Assembly (NCBI GenBank): GCA_963758365.1
Contig: CAVWVB010000001.1
Span: 1,240,001 to 1,304,000 of the forward strand
Direction: 5' to 3'
DNA length: 64,000 nt
Source: Dokdonella_A sp963758365
Lineage (GTDB): Bacteria > Pseudomonadota > Gammaproteobacteria > Xanthomonadales > Rhodanobacteraceae
The notes beneath the pieces were generated by a model that did no database searches, was not told the DNA's origin, and saw only the letters and a program-made list of their open reading frames with translations. Position 1 is the stretch's first letter. Each line of letters opens with the position of its first letter. The position numbers and the translations under genes were made by a program. Positions 18,304 through 26,626 of this stretch are shown here, one piece after another.

Positions 18304-19962
18304 TCAATCGAAGCCGTTCGCGAACAGCACGTCGGTCGCATTCAGCTCCACGACGTAGCCGGTCGCGCCACCACGGACATCGATGCGCCAGCCGGACAGG
18401 AAGTCGCTGTCGACCGTGCTCCAGTCGACGGCCTGCAGCGTCGCGTTCGCGGGCGAGATCACGCGCAGCTGCAGCGCGCCGGCGGTCGCGGTGTTGCCCG
18501 CGATCAGCGGCTGCACGGGTACGTTGATCTCGAAGATCGCCTCGGTATCGGCGCCGAGCGCGAAGTCGTCGTGGAGGGTCAGCCTGCGGTTCGCGAAGTC
18601 GAGCGTGCGCTGCCAGTGCTGCACGGCCGGATCGCCGTCGTAGGCGGGCGTGAGGTCGGCGACCGCGTGCACGGCGCCGCCCACGCCCGGAGTCGCGATC
18701 ATTGTCGAAATCGTGCCCTCGTGCTGCGCAACGATCTCGCCCGCGTGCTCGAAACGCACGAGATTGTGCACCTCGGTGCCTTGCTGGATGCCGCTGTGGC
18801 TCCAGATGTTCTCGCTGACCGCGAGCCAGTCGTTCTCGAACAGCGTGAACGACCCCTGATCCTGGTGCGCATGACTCTGCAGGTAGGGGCCGGCCGCGAA
18901 CTGCAGCCACATTGCGCCGCTGTCCCAGCCCGTGCGCGCGAACAGCTGGCCGGTACCGGGCGCGTGATAGACGAGTTCGGCCGGCGGCGTTCCGGCCGGG
19001 CCGGCCGGCAGCAGGTTGTGGCGGTAATTGAAGCCGCTCTCCATGTTCTGGTCGGAGATCGCATGCAGCCACCACGACGCGTTGGCCTGCGCCTCCGCAT
19101 CACTGGTCATGCGCCGCGCTTCCAGCATCAGGTCGCGGTGGTAGTCGTAGATCACCGGAACCGAGACGCGAGCCTGGTCGCCGATCGGCGCGACGCGGTC
19201 CAGCGTGGGCACCGTCGCGTGGATCCACCACGCGATACTCGCGGTCAGATGGCCGTTCGCGTTCGCGAGATCCGGGTGACCGGCCGCTGCGTCGCGCCAG
19301 GTGCGGTACAGCGAGAACAGGGTGCGATGCGAGAGGCCATAGCCGGTGCCTTCCTGGCTGCCGCCACCGTCGATCGTCGCGTAGAACTGTTCGAGCGCAG
19401 GCAGCTTGTCGTCGACCAGCAGGTCGAGCCAGGTCGCGCTGTCCGCGGCGAGCCCCCAGTACATGGTCGCCTCGACGAAGCTGTAGTAGTAGTTGTTCGC
19501 GGGATCGGAAGTCGCCCACCCCGACCAAGGGAAAGGCTGCCCGTCCCATTGCGCCTGGTCGGCGTGCCAGACGTTCCAGACCGCCTGTTCCGCATACGCG
19601 GCCCAGCGTGTGCGCTGCTGCGGGGTGACGAATGCGGCACACCAGTCGTAGGTCAGCGCGAGGTCGCGCAGCATCGGGCCGACGTCGAGGTACGAGTCGC
19701 CCGCGATCGCGGGGCGTTGGCCCGCCGCGATCGCAGCCTCGGCATCGTGCACCTGCGCCTCGACGGTCTGCACCGCGAGCGTCGCGTACTGGGCTTGCCC
19801 GCTGATGCGGTACATGTAGGCCGCATCGGTGGCCGAGAACGCGTAGCCGGGATTGCCGGCGACCGCGAGGTCGACCCAGTCGCGGAAGCGCTGGTACTCG
19901 ACCGATGTCGTGTCGACGTAGGAGAGATCGATCGGGATCGCGGCGTCCGCGACGCGCGCCAT
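18304..19962 (-). CDS. Heparinase II/III-like polysaccharide lyase, N-terminal region disturbed
   Basis: From the first in-frame ATG the product is 552 residues. The N-terminal half is an alpha/alpha-toroid ('LALTYDWCAAFVTPQQRTRW', 'NNYYYSFVEATMYWGLA', 'GGGSQEGTGYGLSHRT'). The C-terminal half is the beta-sandwich of heparinase II/III-like or alginate-lyase-like enzymes, with 'SHAHQDQGSFTLFENDWLAV' as the key His-containing block. The protein ends in 'DVLFANGFD', like the short 'IF..GF(E/D)' tails I recall on secreted Xanthomonadales proteins. The hydrophobic core of a signal peptide (ALALILPLLA) is encoded just upstream in the same frame but without a start codon; an ATG at 20016 is out of frame. 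This suggests a frameshift or an unusual start. The substrate is unknown. Confidence 0.7.
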   Translation of the reverse strand: MARVADAAIPIDLSYVDTTSVEYQRFRDWVDLAVAGNPGYAFSATDAAYMYRISGQAQYATLAVQTVEAQVHDAEAAIAAGQRPAIAGDSYLDVGPMLRDLALTYDWCAAFVTPQQRTRWAAYAEQAVWNVWHADQAQWDGQPFPWSGWATSDPANNYYYSFVEATMYWGLAADSATWLDLLVDDKLPALEQFYATIDGGGSQEGTGYGLSHRTLFSLYRTWRDAAAGHPDLANANGHLTASIAWWIHATVPTLDRVAPIGDQARVSVPVIYDYHRDLMLEARRMTSDAEAQANASWWLHAISDQNMESGFNYRHNLLPAGPAGTPPAELVYHAPGTGQLFARTGWDSGAMWLQFAAGPYLQSHAHQDQGSFTLFENDWLAVSENIWSHSGIQQGTEVHNLVRFEHAGEIVAQHEGTISTMIATPGVGGAVHAVADLTPAYDGDPAVQHWQRTLDFANRRLTLHDDFALGADTEAIFEINVPVQPLIAGNTATAGALQLRVISPANATLQAVDWSTVDSDFLSGWRIDVRGGATGYVVELNATDVLFANGFD

Positions 19963-20260
19963 CGCGAGCAGCGGCAGGATCAGGGCGAGGGCGACTGCGT
20001 GCGCAGGCCTGGCATGCGGAGACTCCGGTCGGCATGGAACGAGGCGAGGCTAGCTGGTGCAGCCGCGCGCGACCGCGAACTGGAACACGGCGGCGCAAGC
20101 GCATGTATCGCGCCGCTCATGCGCGGGTTCACGGCTTGCGGCCACGTGGCGGTTCGTGCAGCGGGTTCCGGCCTGCGGTCACTTCCCGCCCGTTGCGGCG
20201 GGCCGGGGCCGCTCCCATCGAGCCGCTGCGATTCGATCGCGTTGTGGTCGCGGGAACTCG

Positions 20261-21034
20261 TCAGTGATCGACGTGGCATGCGACCATCACGCGCTTGCCG
20301 TGGCGCAACTGCTCGTACGCGTCCTCGGGAGGCGGCACGAGTTCGACGCGGTCGAAGCCGATCTTGCGAAGGATCCAGAACAAGGCTTCGAGGCTCGGGA
20401 CCAGGCAGATGCCGGTCGTACTCGCCTCGGGACCGTGGGTGTCGTCGGTCTCGTCGATGATCCCGAACGACCCCTTGAGCGGGCGCACGAAGCGGTAACT
20501 GCCGTAGTCGACCATGCCGCTCAGCCCGGGCACGACCTGGGTCTCGACCACGCACATCTGCCGGGTCAGGGCACGTGCCTGGCGCAGCGCGCCGACCGGA
20601 TTCTCGAGGTGATAGATCAGGCCGAGCATCAGCACCAGATCGAACTGGCCGAGCCGGACCGGTTCCAGCGCATGCACGTCCGAATGCATGACCCGCAAGT
20701 TCGCGAGACCCAGCGCATCGCGGATCAGCGTGGTGTCGGCGACATGCTCGGCGCGCGTGTCGACCGCGAGCACGTCGTCCGCATGCCATTGCGCGAGCTG
20801 GGTCGCGAACCAGCCCTGGTGACACGCAATGTCGACCGCCGTGTGTCCGGCCAGCGAGGCGCCGAACCGCGCTTCGACGACGCTCTTGAGCATCGCGAGG
20901 CGTGTTTCGTGGATCTGGTCGAGCGCGCCCCCGTCGTAGGTCGCGGTGACCTTGCCGCTCGGAAGGCGGAAACGATAGAACCAGGTCTTGTCGAGAATCG
21001 TTCGTTCGGTCGCGCTCATTGCGGGTGTCTTCAT
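20261..21034 (-). CDS. CmoB-like (DUF1698) SAM-dependent methyltransferase
   Basis: A 257-residue class I methyltransferase starting at ATG 21034, with an alternative ATG at 21019. Motif I reads 'TAVDIACHQGWFATQLAQW', followed by 'VLAVDTRAEHV' and 'FDLVLMLGLIYHLENPVGALRQ', as in the DUF1698/CmoB group (tRNA mo5U34 carboxymethyltransferase and relatives). The opening 'WFYRFRLPSGKVTATYDG' and the segment 'GPEASTTGICLVPSLEALF' also resemble that group. It is shorter than E. coli CmoB (323) and there is no cmoA beside it, so it may be a paralogue with another substrate. A CCCGCC/GGCGGG hairpin lies downstream at 20185-20202. Confidence 0.7.
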   Translation of the reverse strand: MKTPAMSATERTILDKTWFYRFRLPSGKVTATYDGGALDQIHETRLAMLKSVVEARFGASLAGHTAVDIACHQGWFATQLAQWHADDVLAVDTRAEHVADTTLIRDALGLANLRVMHSDVHALEPVRLGQFDLVLMLGLIYHLENPVGALRQARALTRQMCVVETQVVPGLSGMVDYGSYRFVRPLKGSFGIIDETDDTHGPEASTTGICLVPSLEALFWILRKIGFDRVELVPPPEDAYEQLRHGKRVMVACHVDH

Positions 21035-21147
21035 GGCAAAACGCGATTCTAGTTCACTGCGCGCATTTCCGGCCGCAGCCGGTCGCGACGACATCGCGAG
21101 CGCACGATGAGCGGTTCGATGGTCGCGCACACGTGCGCGGGCGCGGT

Positions 21148-21933
21148 TCATTGCGCGGGCTGCAGCCGCGCAGGCAGCGGCTCGAGGCCCATCGCCTTGC
21201 GGTAACGCGCGTACAGCGCCTGCACCTTGGCGACATATTCGCGGGTCTCGACATAGGGCGGAATGCCGCCGTACTGCTCGACCGCGCCGACGCCCGCGTT
21301 GTAGGCCGCGGCCACGAGGTTCAGGTCGCTCTCGTAGCGCGTCTCGAGCGCGGCGAGCAGGCGCGCCCCGGCCATGATCGACTGGCCGGCGGAGAACGGG
21401 TCCCTGACCGCGTAATCGGCGATCACCTCGGGCATCAGCTGCATCACGCCCTTGGCGCCCTTCACCGAAACCGCGTGCGCATCGTAGGCACTCTCCGCGT
21501 GCGCGATCGCACGCAGCCAGGCTTCGTCGACGCGGGTGGCCTTCGCCGCGGCACGGAACTCGCGTCGGAATTCGCCCAGGCGCGGCGCACCGACCCTGCC
21601 GAGTCCCGCATGTGCGGGCGAACCGGGCGGGGTCGCCACCGTGAATGCGAGCACCGCGGTCGAGCCGGGCAGATTGCGCGTGCCGTACACGACCTTGCCG
21701 TCCTGCGTGCGGCGGTACAGCGTGCCGTGGACGACGCCCATCGCACCCCACAGGTTCGGCAGCACGGCCGCGCTGTCGTCGAGCTCCTTCGCAAAGCACT
21801 TCGAATCCGGCTCGGGCGCGGTAGCGAGGCTCACCGTGCCGTCGCGTACGCAGCGATAGACCGTGCGCGCGTCGGCCGCGCCGGCACAGAAGCCCAGCGC
21901 GAGAACCGGAACTGCGACGAGGCAGCGCTGCAT
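21148..21933 (-). CDS. Periplasmic lytic transglycosylase (SLT domain)
   Basis: A 261-residue protein with a Sec signal peptide (CLVAVPVLALGFCAGAADA, cleaved near residue 22). An N-terminal region of about 110 residues contains 'YRCVRDGTVSLATAPEPDSKC', reminiscent of a DUF4124-like segment. The C-terminal SLT domain has the catalytic Glu in 'AIAHAESAYDAHAVS', then 'GAKGVMQLMPEV' and 'LVAAAYNAGVGAVEQYGGIPPY', all canonical. It cleaves the MurNAc-GlcNAc bond with anhydro-MurNAc formation. I start at ATG 21933 because the signal peptide begins there. Confidence 0.9.
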   Translation of the reverse strand: MQRCLVAVPVLALGFCAGAADARTVYRCVRDGTVSLATAPEPDSKCFAKELDDSAAVLPNLWGAMGVVHGTLYRRTQDGKVVYGTRNLPGSTAVLAFTVATPPGSPAHAGLGRVGAPRLGEFRREFRAAAKATRVDEAWLRAIAHAESAYDAHAVSVKGAKGVMQLMPEVIADYAVRDPFSAGQSIMAGARLLAALETRYESDLNLVAAAYNAGVGAVEQYGGIPPYVETREYVAKVQALYARYRKAMGLEPLPARLQPAQ

Positions 21934-21969
21934 GTTCGCGATTCTACGTGGGCGCACGTAACTGGCGCG

Positions 21970-24900
21970 TCAACGATCCGACGCGTCGTGTGCCCGTGGG
22001 ACAGACCGAGTGTCGGATTCGAGCCTGTCGCCGAGCAGGCGCCGCACGCTCACGTAGAACACCGGAATCAGCAGCACGCCGAGGAAGGTCGCGAACAGCA
22101 TGCCGCCGATCACGCCGGTGCCGATTGCATGGCGCGCGTTGGCGCCCGCGCCGGTCGAGACCGCGAGCGGCAGCACGCCGAGGATGAACGCAAACGAGGT
22201 CATCAGGATCGGACGCAGGCGCAGGCGCGCGGCGTCGACGACCGCGCTGCCGAGCGGCCGGCCCGCACGTTGTTCGGCGACCGCGAATTCGACGATCAGG
22301 ATCGCGTTCTTCGCGGCGAGGCCGATGATCGTGATGATGCCGATCTTGAAATAGACGTCGTTGGTCAGGCCGCGCAGTTCGGTCGCGATCACCGCGCCGA
22401 GCACGCCGAGCGGCACGACCAGCAACACCGACACCGGCACCGACCAGCTCTCGTAGAGGGCGGCGAGCACGAGAAACACGACCAGGATCGACAACGCGTA
22501 GAGCAGCGGCGCCTGGTTGCCGGAGATCACTTCCTGCAGGGACTGGCCGGCCCAGTCGAAGCCGAATCCCTGCGGCAGATCCTTCGTGATGATGTCCTGC
22601 ATCGCGCGCATCGCCTCGCCCGAACTGCGGCCGGGCGCCTGCGAGCCGACGATCTCGATCGCCGAGTAGCCGTTGTAGCGGACCAGGCTCGGCGAGCCCA
22701 TCGTCCACTTGCTGCTGACGACGTTCGATATCGGGATCATCGTGGGGACGCCGGCCGTGGATGCGCCTGCCGACGACGCGGCCGGCGCGAGCGTGCTCGG
22801 CACATAGAAATGACGCAGTGCGTCGGCGTTCATGCGAAACGGTGCGTCGGCCTGCATGTTCACGCGCAGCACACGACCCTCGTAGAAGAAATCGTTGACG
22901 TAGACCGGCGCGAGCATGAGCTGGATCGCGCTGTAGACGTCGCTCAGCGAGAGGCCCATCGACTGTGCCTGCACGCGGTCGACGTGCATCGCGAGCTGCG
23001 GCGTGTCCTCGAGCCCGTTCGCGCGCACGCCGGTCAGCACCGCGGATTCCTGCGCGGCCTTGCCGATCAGCGTGTTCTGCGCGCGCACGAGCGCGTCGTG
23101 ACCCGCACCGGCACGGTCCTGCAGATACAGGTCGAAGCCGCCGAACTGGCCGAGGCCGCGGATCGTCGGCAGATTGACGACGAACGCTTGCGCGTCCTTG
23201 ACCTCGCCGAAGATCGCGCCATTGAGCTGCTGGATGATCTGCGCGGCCCCGAGCGAGCGCTGCGACCACGGCTTGAGGCGGAAAAACGCGAGGCCGACGT
23301 TCTCGCCCTGGCCGATGAAGCTGAATCCGGCCACCGTGACCACGCCGTCCACCGCCGCGTTCCTGCGCGTGATCGTGTCGATCTGGTGCATGACCTGGTT
23401 GGTACGCTCGATCGAGGCGCCGGGCGGAAGCTGGATGATTCCGAGCGCGTAACCCTGGTCCTCGTCGGGCAGGAAACTGCCGGGCAGGCGCGCGAACAGG
23501 AAGCCGCAGAATACGACGATCACGAGGAACACGCCCATCCACAGCGGTGCGCGGCGCACCGCGCCCTGGATATGGCCGGTGTAGGTCTTGCGGGTCCAGT
23601 CAAACAGCCGGTTGAAGTGCCTGAACACGAAGTTCTTGCGTGCCGTGTGCACCGGCCTGAGCATCGACGCACACAGCGCGGGCGTGAAGCCGAGCGCGAG
23701 GAACGCCGAAAACGCGGTCGACACCGCGATCGTGAAACAGAACTGGCGGTAGATCGCGCCTACGCTGCCGGCCTGCAGCGCGCTCGGTATGAATACCGCC
23801 ATCAGCACGACCGCGATCGCGACCACCGCGCCGCTGATCTGCTGCATGGCCTTGCGCGTCGCGTCGCGCGGCGACAGCCCTTCCTCCGCCATGATCCGCT
23901 CGACGTTCTCGATGACCACGATCGCGTCGTCGACGACGATTCCGATGACGAGAACCATGCCGAACAGGCTGAGCTGGTTGATCGTGAAGCCGACCGCGTA
24001 CATGCCGAGGAAACCGCCCATCAGCGCGACCGGGATGACCAGCGTCGGGATCAGCGTGATGCGCAGGTTCTGCAGGAAGATCAGCATCACGAGGAACACG
24101 AGCACGATCGCCTCGAGCAGGGTCTGCACGACTTCCTCGATCGAAATCGTGATGAACTGCGAAGTGTCGTAGGGCACGAAGGATGTCACCCCGGGCGGAA
24201 AACTCGGCTGCAGTTCCGCAAGTTTCGCCTTGACCGCGTCGGTCACGCCGAGCGCATTCGCGCCGGTCAGCAGCTGCACCGCGAAGCCGGCGACCGGCTG
24301 GCCGTTGTAGTTGACGCTGTGCCCGTAGCTGTATGGGCCGAGTTCGACGCGGGCGACGTCCTTGAGGCGCACGCTGGTGCCGTCACTGGCGGTGCGCAGG
24401 ATGATGTTTTCGAACTGAGCGGGATCGGAAAACCGGCCCTCCGCGACCACGGTCGCGGTAAAGCCGTTGCCGGGCACGGCCGGCTCGCCGCCGAGCGCGC
24501 CGGCTGCGACCTGCACGTTCTGGCCCCGCACCGCGGCGAGCACCTGTGCCGCGGACAGCGCATAGCCGTGCAGCTTGTCCGCATCGAGCCAGATGCGCAT
24601 CGCGTATTCGGACCCGAACTGCGTCGCGCTGCCGACGCCCGGGATGCGCTGGATCTGGTCGAGCACACGCGAAGCGAGCAGGTTGTTCAGGGCGTACGAG
24701 TCGAGCGCGCCGTCGTCGGACTTGAGCATGCCGACCATCAGGAACCCGGCATTGACCTTGGAGACGACGACGCCCTGCTGGACGACTTCCGAGGGCAGGC
24801 GCGGGGTTGCGAGCGCGACCTTGTTCTGGGTCTGCACCTGCGCGATGTCGGGATCGGTGCCGGGTTCGAACGTGAGCGTGATCGTCGCCGCACCGTTCGA

Positions 24901-25149
24901 GTTCGAGGTCGAGCTGAAATAGGCGAGGTGGTCGATGCCGTTCAGTTGCTGCTCGATGACCTGGGTCACGGTCTTTTCGACCGTGCTCGCGTCGGCGCCC
25001 TGGTAGCTCGCGCTGACCGAAATCTGCGGCGGGGCGATCGCCGGATACGATTCGATGCCGAGGTTGAAGATCGAGATCACGCCGCCGAGCGTGATCAGGA
25101 TCGCGATGACCCAGGCGAAGACCGGTCGGTCGATGAAGAAATTCGGCAT
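21970..25149 (-). CDS. RND multidrug efflux pump, HAE1/AcrB family
   Basis: 1059 residues, full length for a tripartite-efflux inner-membrane pump. It begins with the standard 'MPNFFIDRPVFAWVIAI' N-terminus. Two large periplasmic loops and 12 membrane helices are visible. The proton-relay pair Asp-Asp lies in helix 4 ('VIGIVVDDAIVVIENVERIM'), with the partner Lys in 'GLAAKNAILIVEFA' of helix 10. It exports hydrophobic or amphiphilic drugs by proton antiport. It is encoded 12 bases downstream of its adaptor gene in one operon. No TolC/OprM outer-membrane gene follows, so the channel must come from elsewhere. Confidence 0.95.
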   Translation of the reverse strand: MPNFFIDRPVFAWVIAILITLGGVISIFNLGIESYPAIAPPQISVSASYQGADASTVEKTVTQVIEQQLNGIDHLAYFSSTSNSNGAATITLTFEPGTDPDIAQVQTQNKVALATPRLPSEVVQQGVVVSKVNAGFLMVGMLKSDDGALDSYALNNLLASRVLDQIQRIPGVGSATQFGSEYAMRIWLDADKLHGYALSAAQVLAAVRGQNVQVAAGALGGEPAVPGNGFTATVVAEGRFSDPAQFENIILRTASDGTSVRLKDVARVELGPYSYGHSVNYNGQPVAGFAVQLLTGANALGVTDAVKAKLAELQPSFPPGVTSFVPYDTSQFITISIEEVVQTLLEAIVLVFLVMLIFLQNLRITLIPTLVIPVALMGGFLGMYAVGFTINQLSLFGMVLVIGIVVDDAIVVIENVERIMAEEGLSPRDATRKAMQQISGAVVAIAVVLMAVFIPSALQAGSVGAIYRQFCFTIAVSTAFSAFLALGFTPALCASMLRPVHTARKNFVFRHFNRLFDWTRKTYTGHIQGAVRRAPLWMGVFLVIVVFCGFLFARLPGSFLPDEDQGYALGIIQLPPGASIERTNQVMHQIDTITRRNAAVDGVVTVAGFSFIGQGENVGLAFFRLKPWSQRSLGAAQIIQQLNGAIFGEVKDAQAFVVNLPTIRGLGQFGGFDLYLQDRAGAGHDALVRAQNTLIGKAAQESAVLTGVRANGLEDTPQLAMHVDRVQAQSMGLSLSDVYSAIQLMLAPVYVNDFFYEGRVLRVNMQADAPFRMNADALRHFYVPSTLAPAASSAGASTAGVPTMIPISNVVSSKWTMGSPSLVRYNGYSAIEIVGSQAPGRSSGEAMRAMQDIITKDLPQGFGFDWAGQSLQEVISGNQAPLLYALSILVVFLVLAALYESWSVPVSVLLVVPLGVLGAVIATELRGLTNDVYFKIGIITIIGLAAKNAILIVEFAVAEQRAGRPLGSAVVDAARLRLRPILMTSFAFILGVLPLAVSTGAGANARHAIGTGVIGGMLFATFLGVLLIPVFYVSVRRLLGDRLESDTRSVPRAHDASDR

Positions 25150-25161
25150 GGCGCGCGCGCC

Positions 25162-26352
25162 TCAATCCTTGGTGGGCGCGGACCCGGCGACCGGCGCCGT
25201 GCCGGCCGGCACGTTTGCGGGTTCGGCGGAAGTCGCCTTGACCGCCGCGCCTGCCTTGACCCGCTGCACGCCCGATACGATGACGCGGTCGCCGTCGGCG
25301 AGTCCGCCGGTCACTATCCAGTCGCCGCCGCGCAGGGTATCCGCGTCAATGCGCTTCTGCTCCACCTTGTTGCCGGCGCCAACCACGAAGACATAGGCGC
25401 CGTCGGCGTCGCGCTGGACCGCACGCTGCGACACCAGCCACGCATGCTCGATCGTGCCGAGGGTCAGCCGGACGTTGACGTACTGCCCGGGCAGCAGGTG
25501 GTGGTCCGGGTTCGGCACCACCCCGCGCAAGGTCACGCCGCCTGTTGCGGGATCGACCGAGGACGCGGAGAAATCGAGAGTACCCGCCGCTCCGTAGGGG
25601 GTGCCGTCCGGAAGCAGCAGCTCGACCTTCGACTTGTCCGGATCGGCAAGCTGCACGTTTCCGTGCGCCGCCGATCGCTTCAGCGCATCGATTGCGCCGA
25701 CCGCCTGCGTGAAGTTCACGTACAGCGAGTCGATCTGGTCGATCGTGGTCAGCAGCGTCGCTTCTCCCTCGCCGACGAGGGCGCCTTCGGTGACCTGCTG
25801 TTGCCCGGCGCGGCCCGAGATCGGCGCCGTAACGTCGGCATAGCCGAGGTTGATGCGTGCCGATTCGACGTTTGCCTGCGCCTGCTTGACCGCGGCCGCA
25901 GCCGTGCGTTCCGCGGCGTCGGCCGCATCGACATCGGCGCGCGACAGCAAGCCCTTGGCTGCGACCGAGCGCGCGCGCTCGGCCGCGACGTGGTTGTTCG
26001 TATAGGTCGCCCTCGCGGCCGCTAGGTTCGCGAGCTGCGCATCGAGGGTCGCGCGCAATGGCGCGGGATCGATGCGGAACAGGACCTGTCCTTCCTTGAC
26101 GTCGCTGCCTTCGACGTACGTGCGCTTCTGCAGGATGCCCGCGACGCGCGCGCGCACGTCGGCGCTGCGCAGCGCCGACAGGCGTCCGACCAGGTCCTGC
26201 TCGACGGGTACCGCGTGCGCGTGCGCGATGATCACGCCGACTTCCGGCGCGGGCATCTGCCGTGCTCCCTGCGGTGTGCGCTTGCCGCACGCGCCGAGGC
26301 TGAGCGCGATTGCAGCGATGCCGATGCAGATCGACGCGCCATTGCTGTTCAT
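25162..26352 (-). CDS. RND efflux periplasmic adaptor lipoprotein (AcrA/MexA type)
   Basis: 396 residues from ATG 26352. The signal peptide ends in a lipobox with Cys22 (SLGAC), so the mature protein is a lipoprotein anchored in the inner membrane. Lipoyl/barrel-sandwich halves flank an alpha-hairpin (about 95-165, 'LRATLDAQLANLAAARATYTN' onwards). The beta-barrel and membrane-proximal domains follow ('VDPATGGVTLRGVVPNPDHHLLPGQYVNVRL'). It bridges the pump to an outer-membrane channel. It is the first gene of the pump operon; a promoter with an embedded palindrome lies 71-99 bases upstream of the ATG. Confidence 0.93.
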   Translation of the reverse strand: MNSNGASICIGIAAIALSLGACGKRTPQGARQMPAPEVGVIIAHAHAVPVEQDLVGRLSALRSADVRARVAGILQKRTYVEGSDVKEGQVLFRIDPAPLRATLDAQLANLAAARATYTNNHVAAERARSVAAKGLLSRADVDAADAAERTAAAAVKQAQANVESARINLGYADVTAPISGRAGQQQVTEGALVGEGEATLLTTIDQIDSLYVNFTQAVGAIDALKRSAAHGNVQLADPDKSKVELLLPDGTPYGAAGTLDFSASSVDPATGGVTLRGVVPNPDHHLLPGQYVNVRLTLGTIEHAWLVSQRAVQRDADGAYVFVVGAGNKVEQKRIDADTLRGGDWIVTGGLADGDRVIVSGVQRVKAGAAVKATSAEPANVPAGTAPVAGSAPTKD

Positions 26353-26422
26353 GGTCGAAAGTCCTGTTCGGGTCGAGGGCGCTGCGCGGCGCCGCATGGT
26401 GTCGACGGGCGCCGGACCGCGC

Positions 26423-26451
26423 ACAATACTCGCGAGTACAGAAATTGTCAC
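26423..26451 (-). promoter_or_regulatory. Efflux-operon promoter with TetR-like palindromic operator
   Basis: On the minus strand, GTGACA (26451-26446) and TATTGT (26428-26423) are 17 bases apart. The perfect 12-base palindrome TACTCGCGAGTA (26427-26438) lies inside the spacer and overlaps the -10, with flanking ACAAT/ATTGT arms. This is the geometry of a repressor operator for a TetR/AcrR-type regulator. No such regulator gene is in the window. Confidence 0.65.
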
Positions 26452-26626
26452 GGCGCACGCGCGCCGACTCTCGCACGCGCTTTTCGGTGCGTCGCGGGTC
26501 GGTCGTCACGAGGACTCCGGGAAAGCGCGCACGAGGCGCCTTGCGCGCCCGCGCGCAGGTGGATTCCCCGCAGGCCGCAGCGTATCCTTCGCGCGCCCGC
26601 CTATTTCCTCGATTCCGGACCCCTTC

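Noticed and set aside
21019..26025. A 1668-codon open frame on the + strand, antisense to the RND pump and adaptor genes
   Set aside because: It has shadow-type composition (Arg, His, Asp, Ala, Gly-rich) with no recognisable domain. The opposite strand encodes clear full-length RND proteins; such long antisense frames are expected at this GC content.
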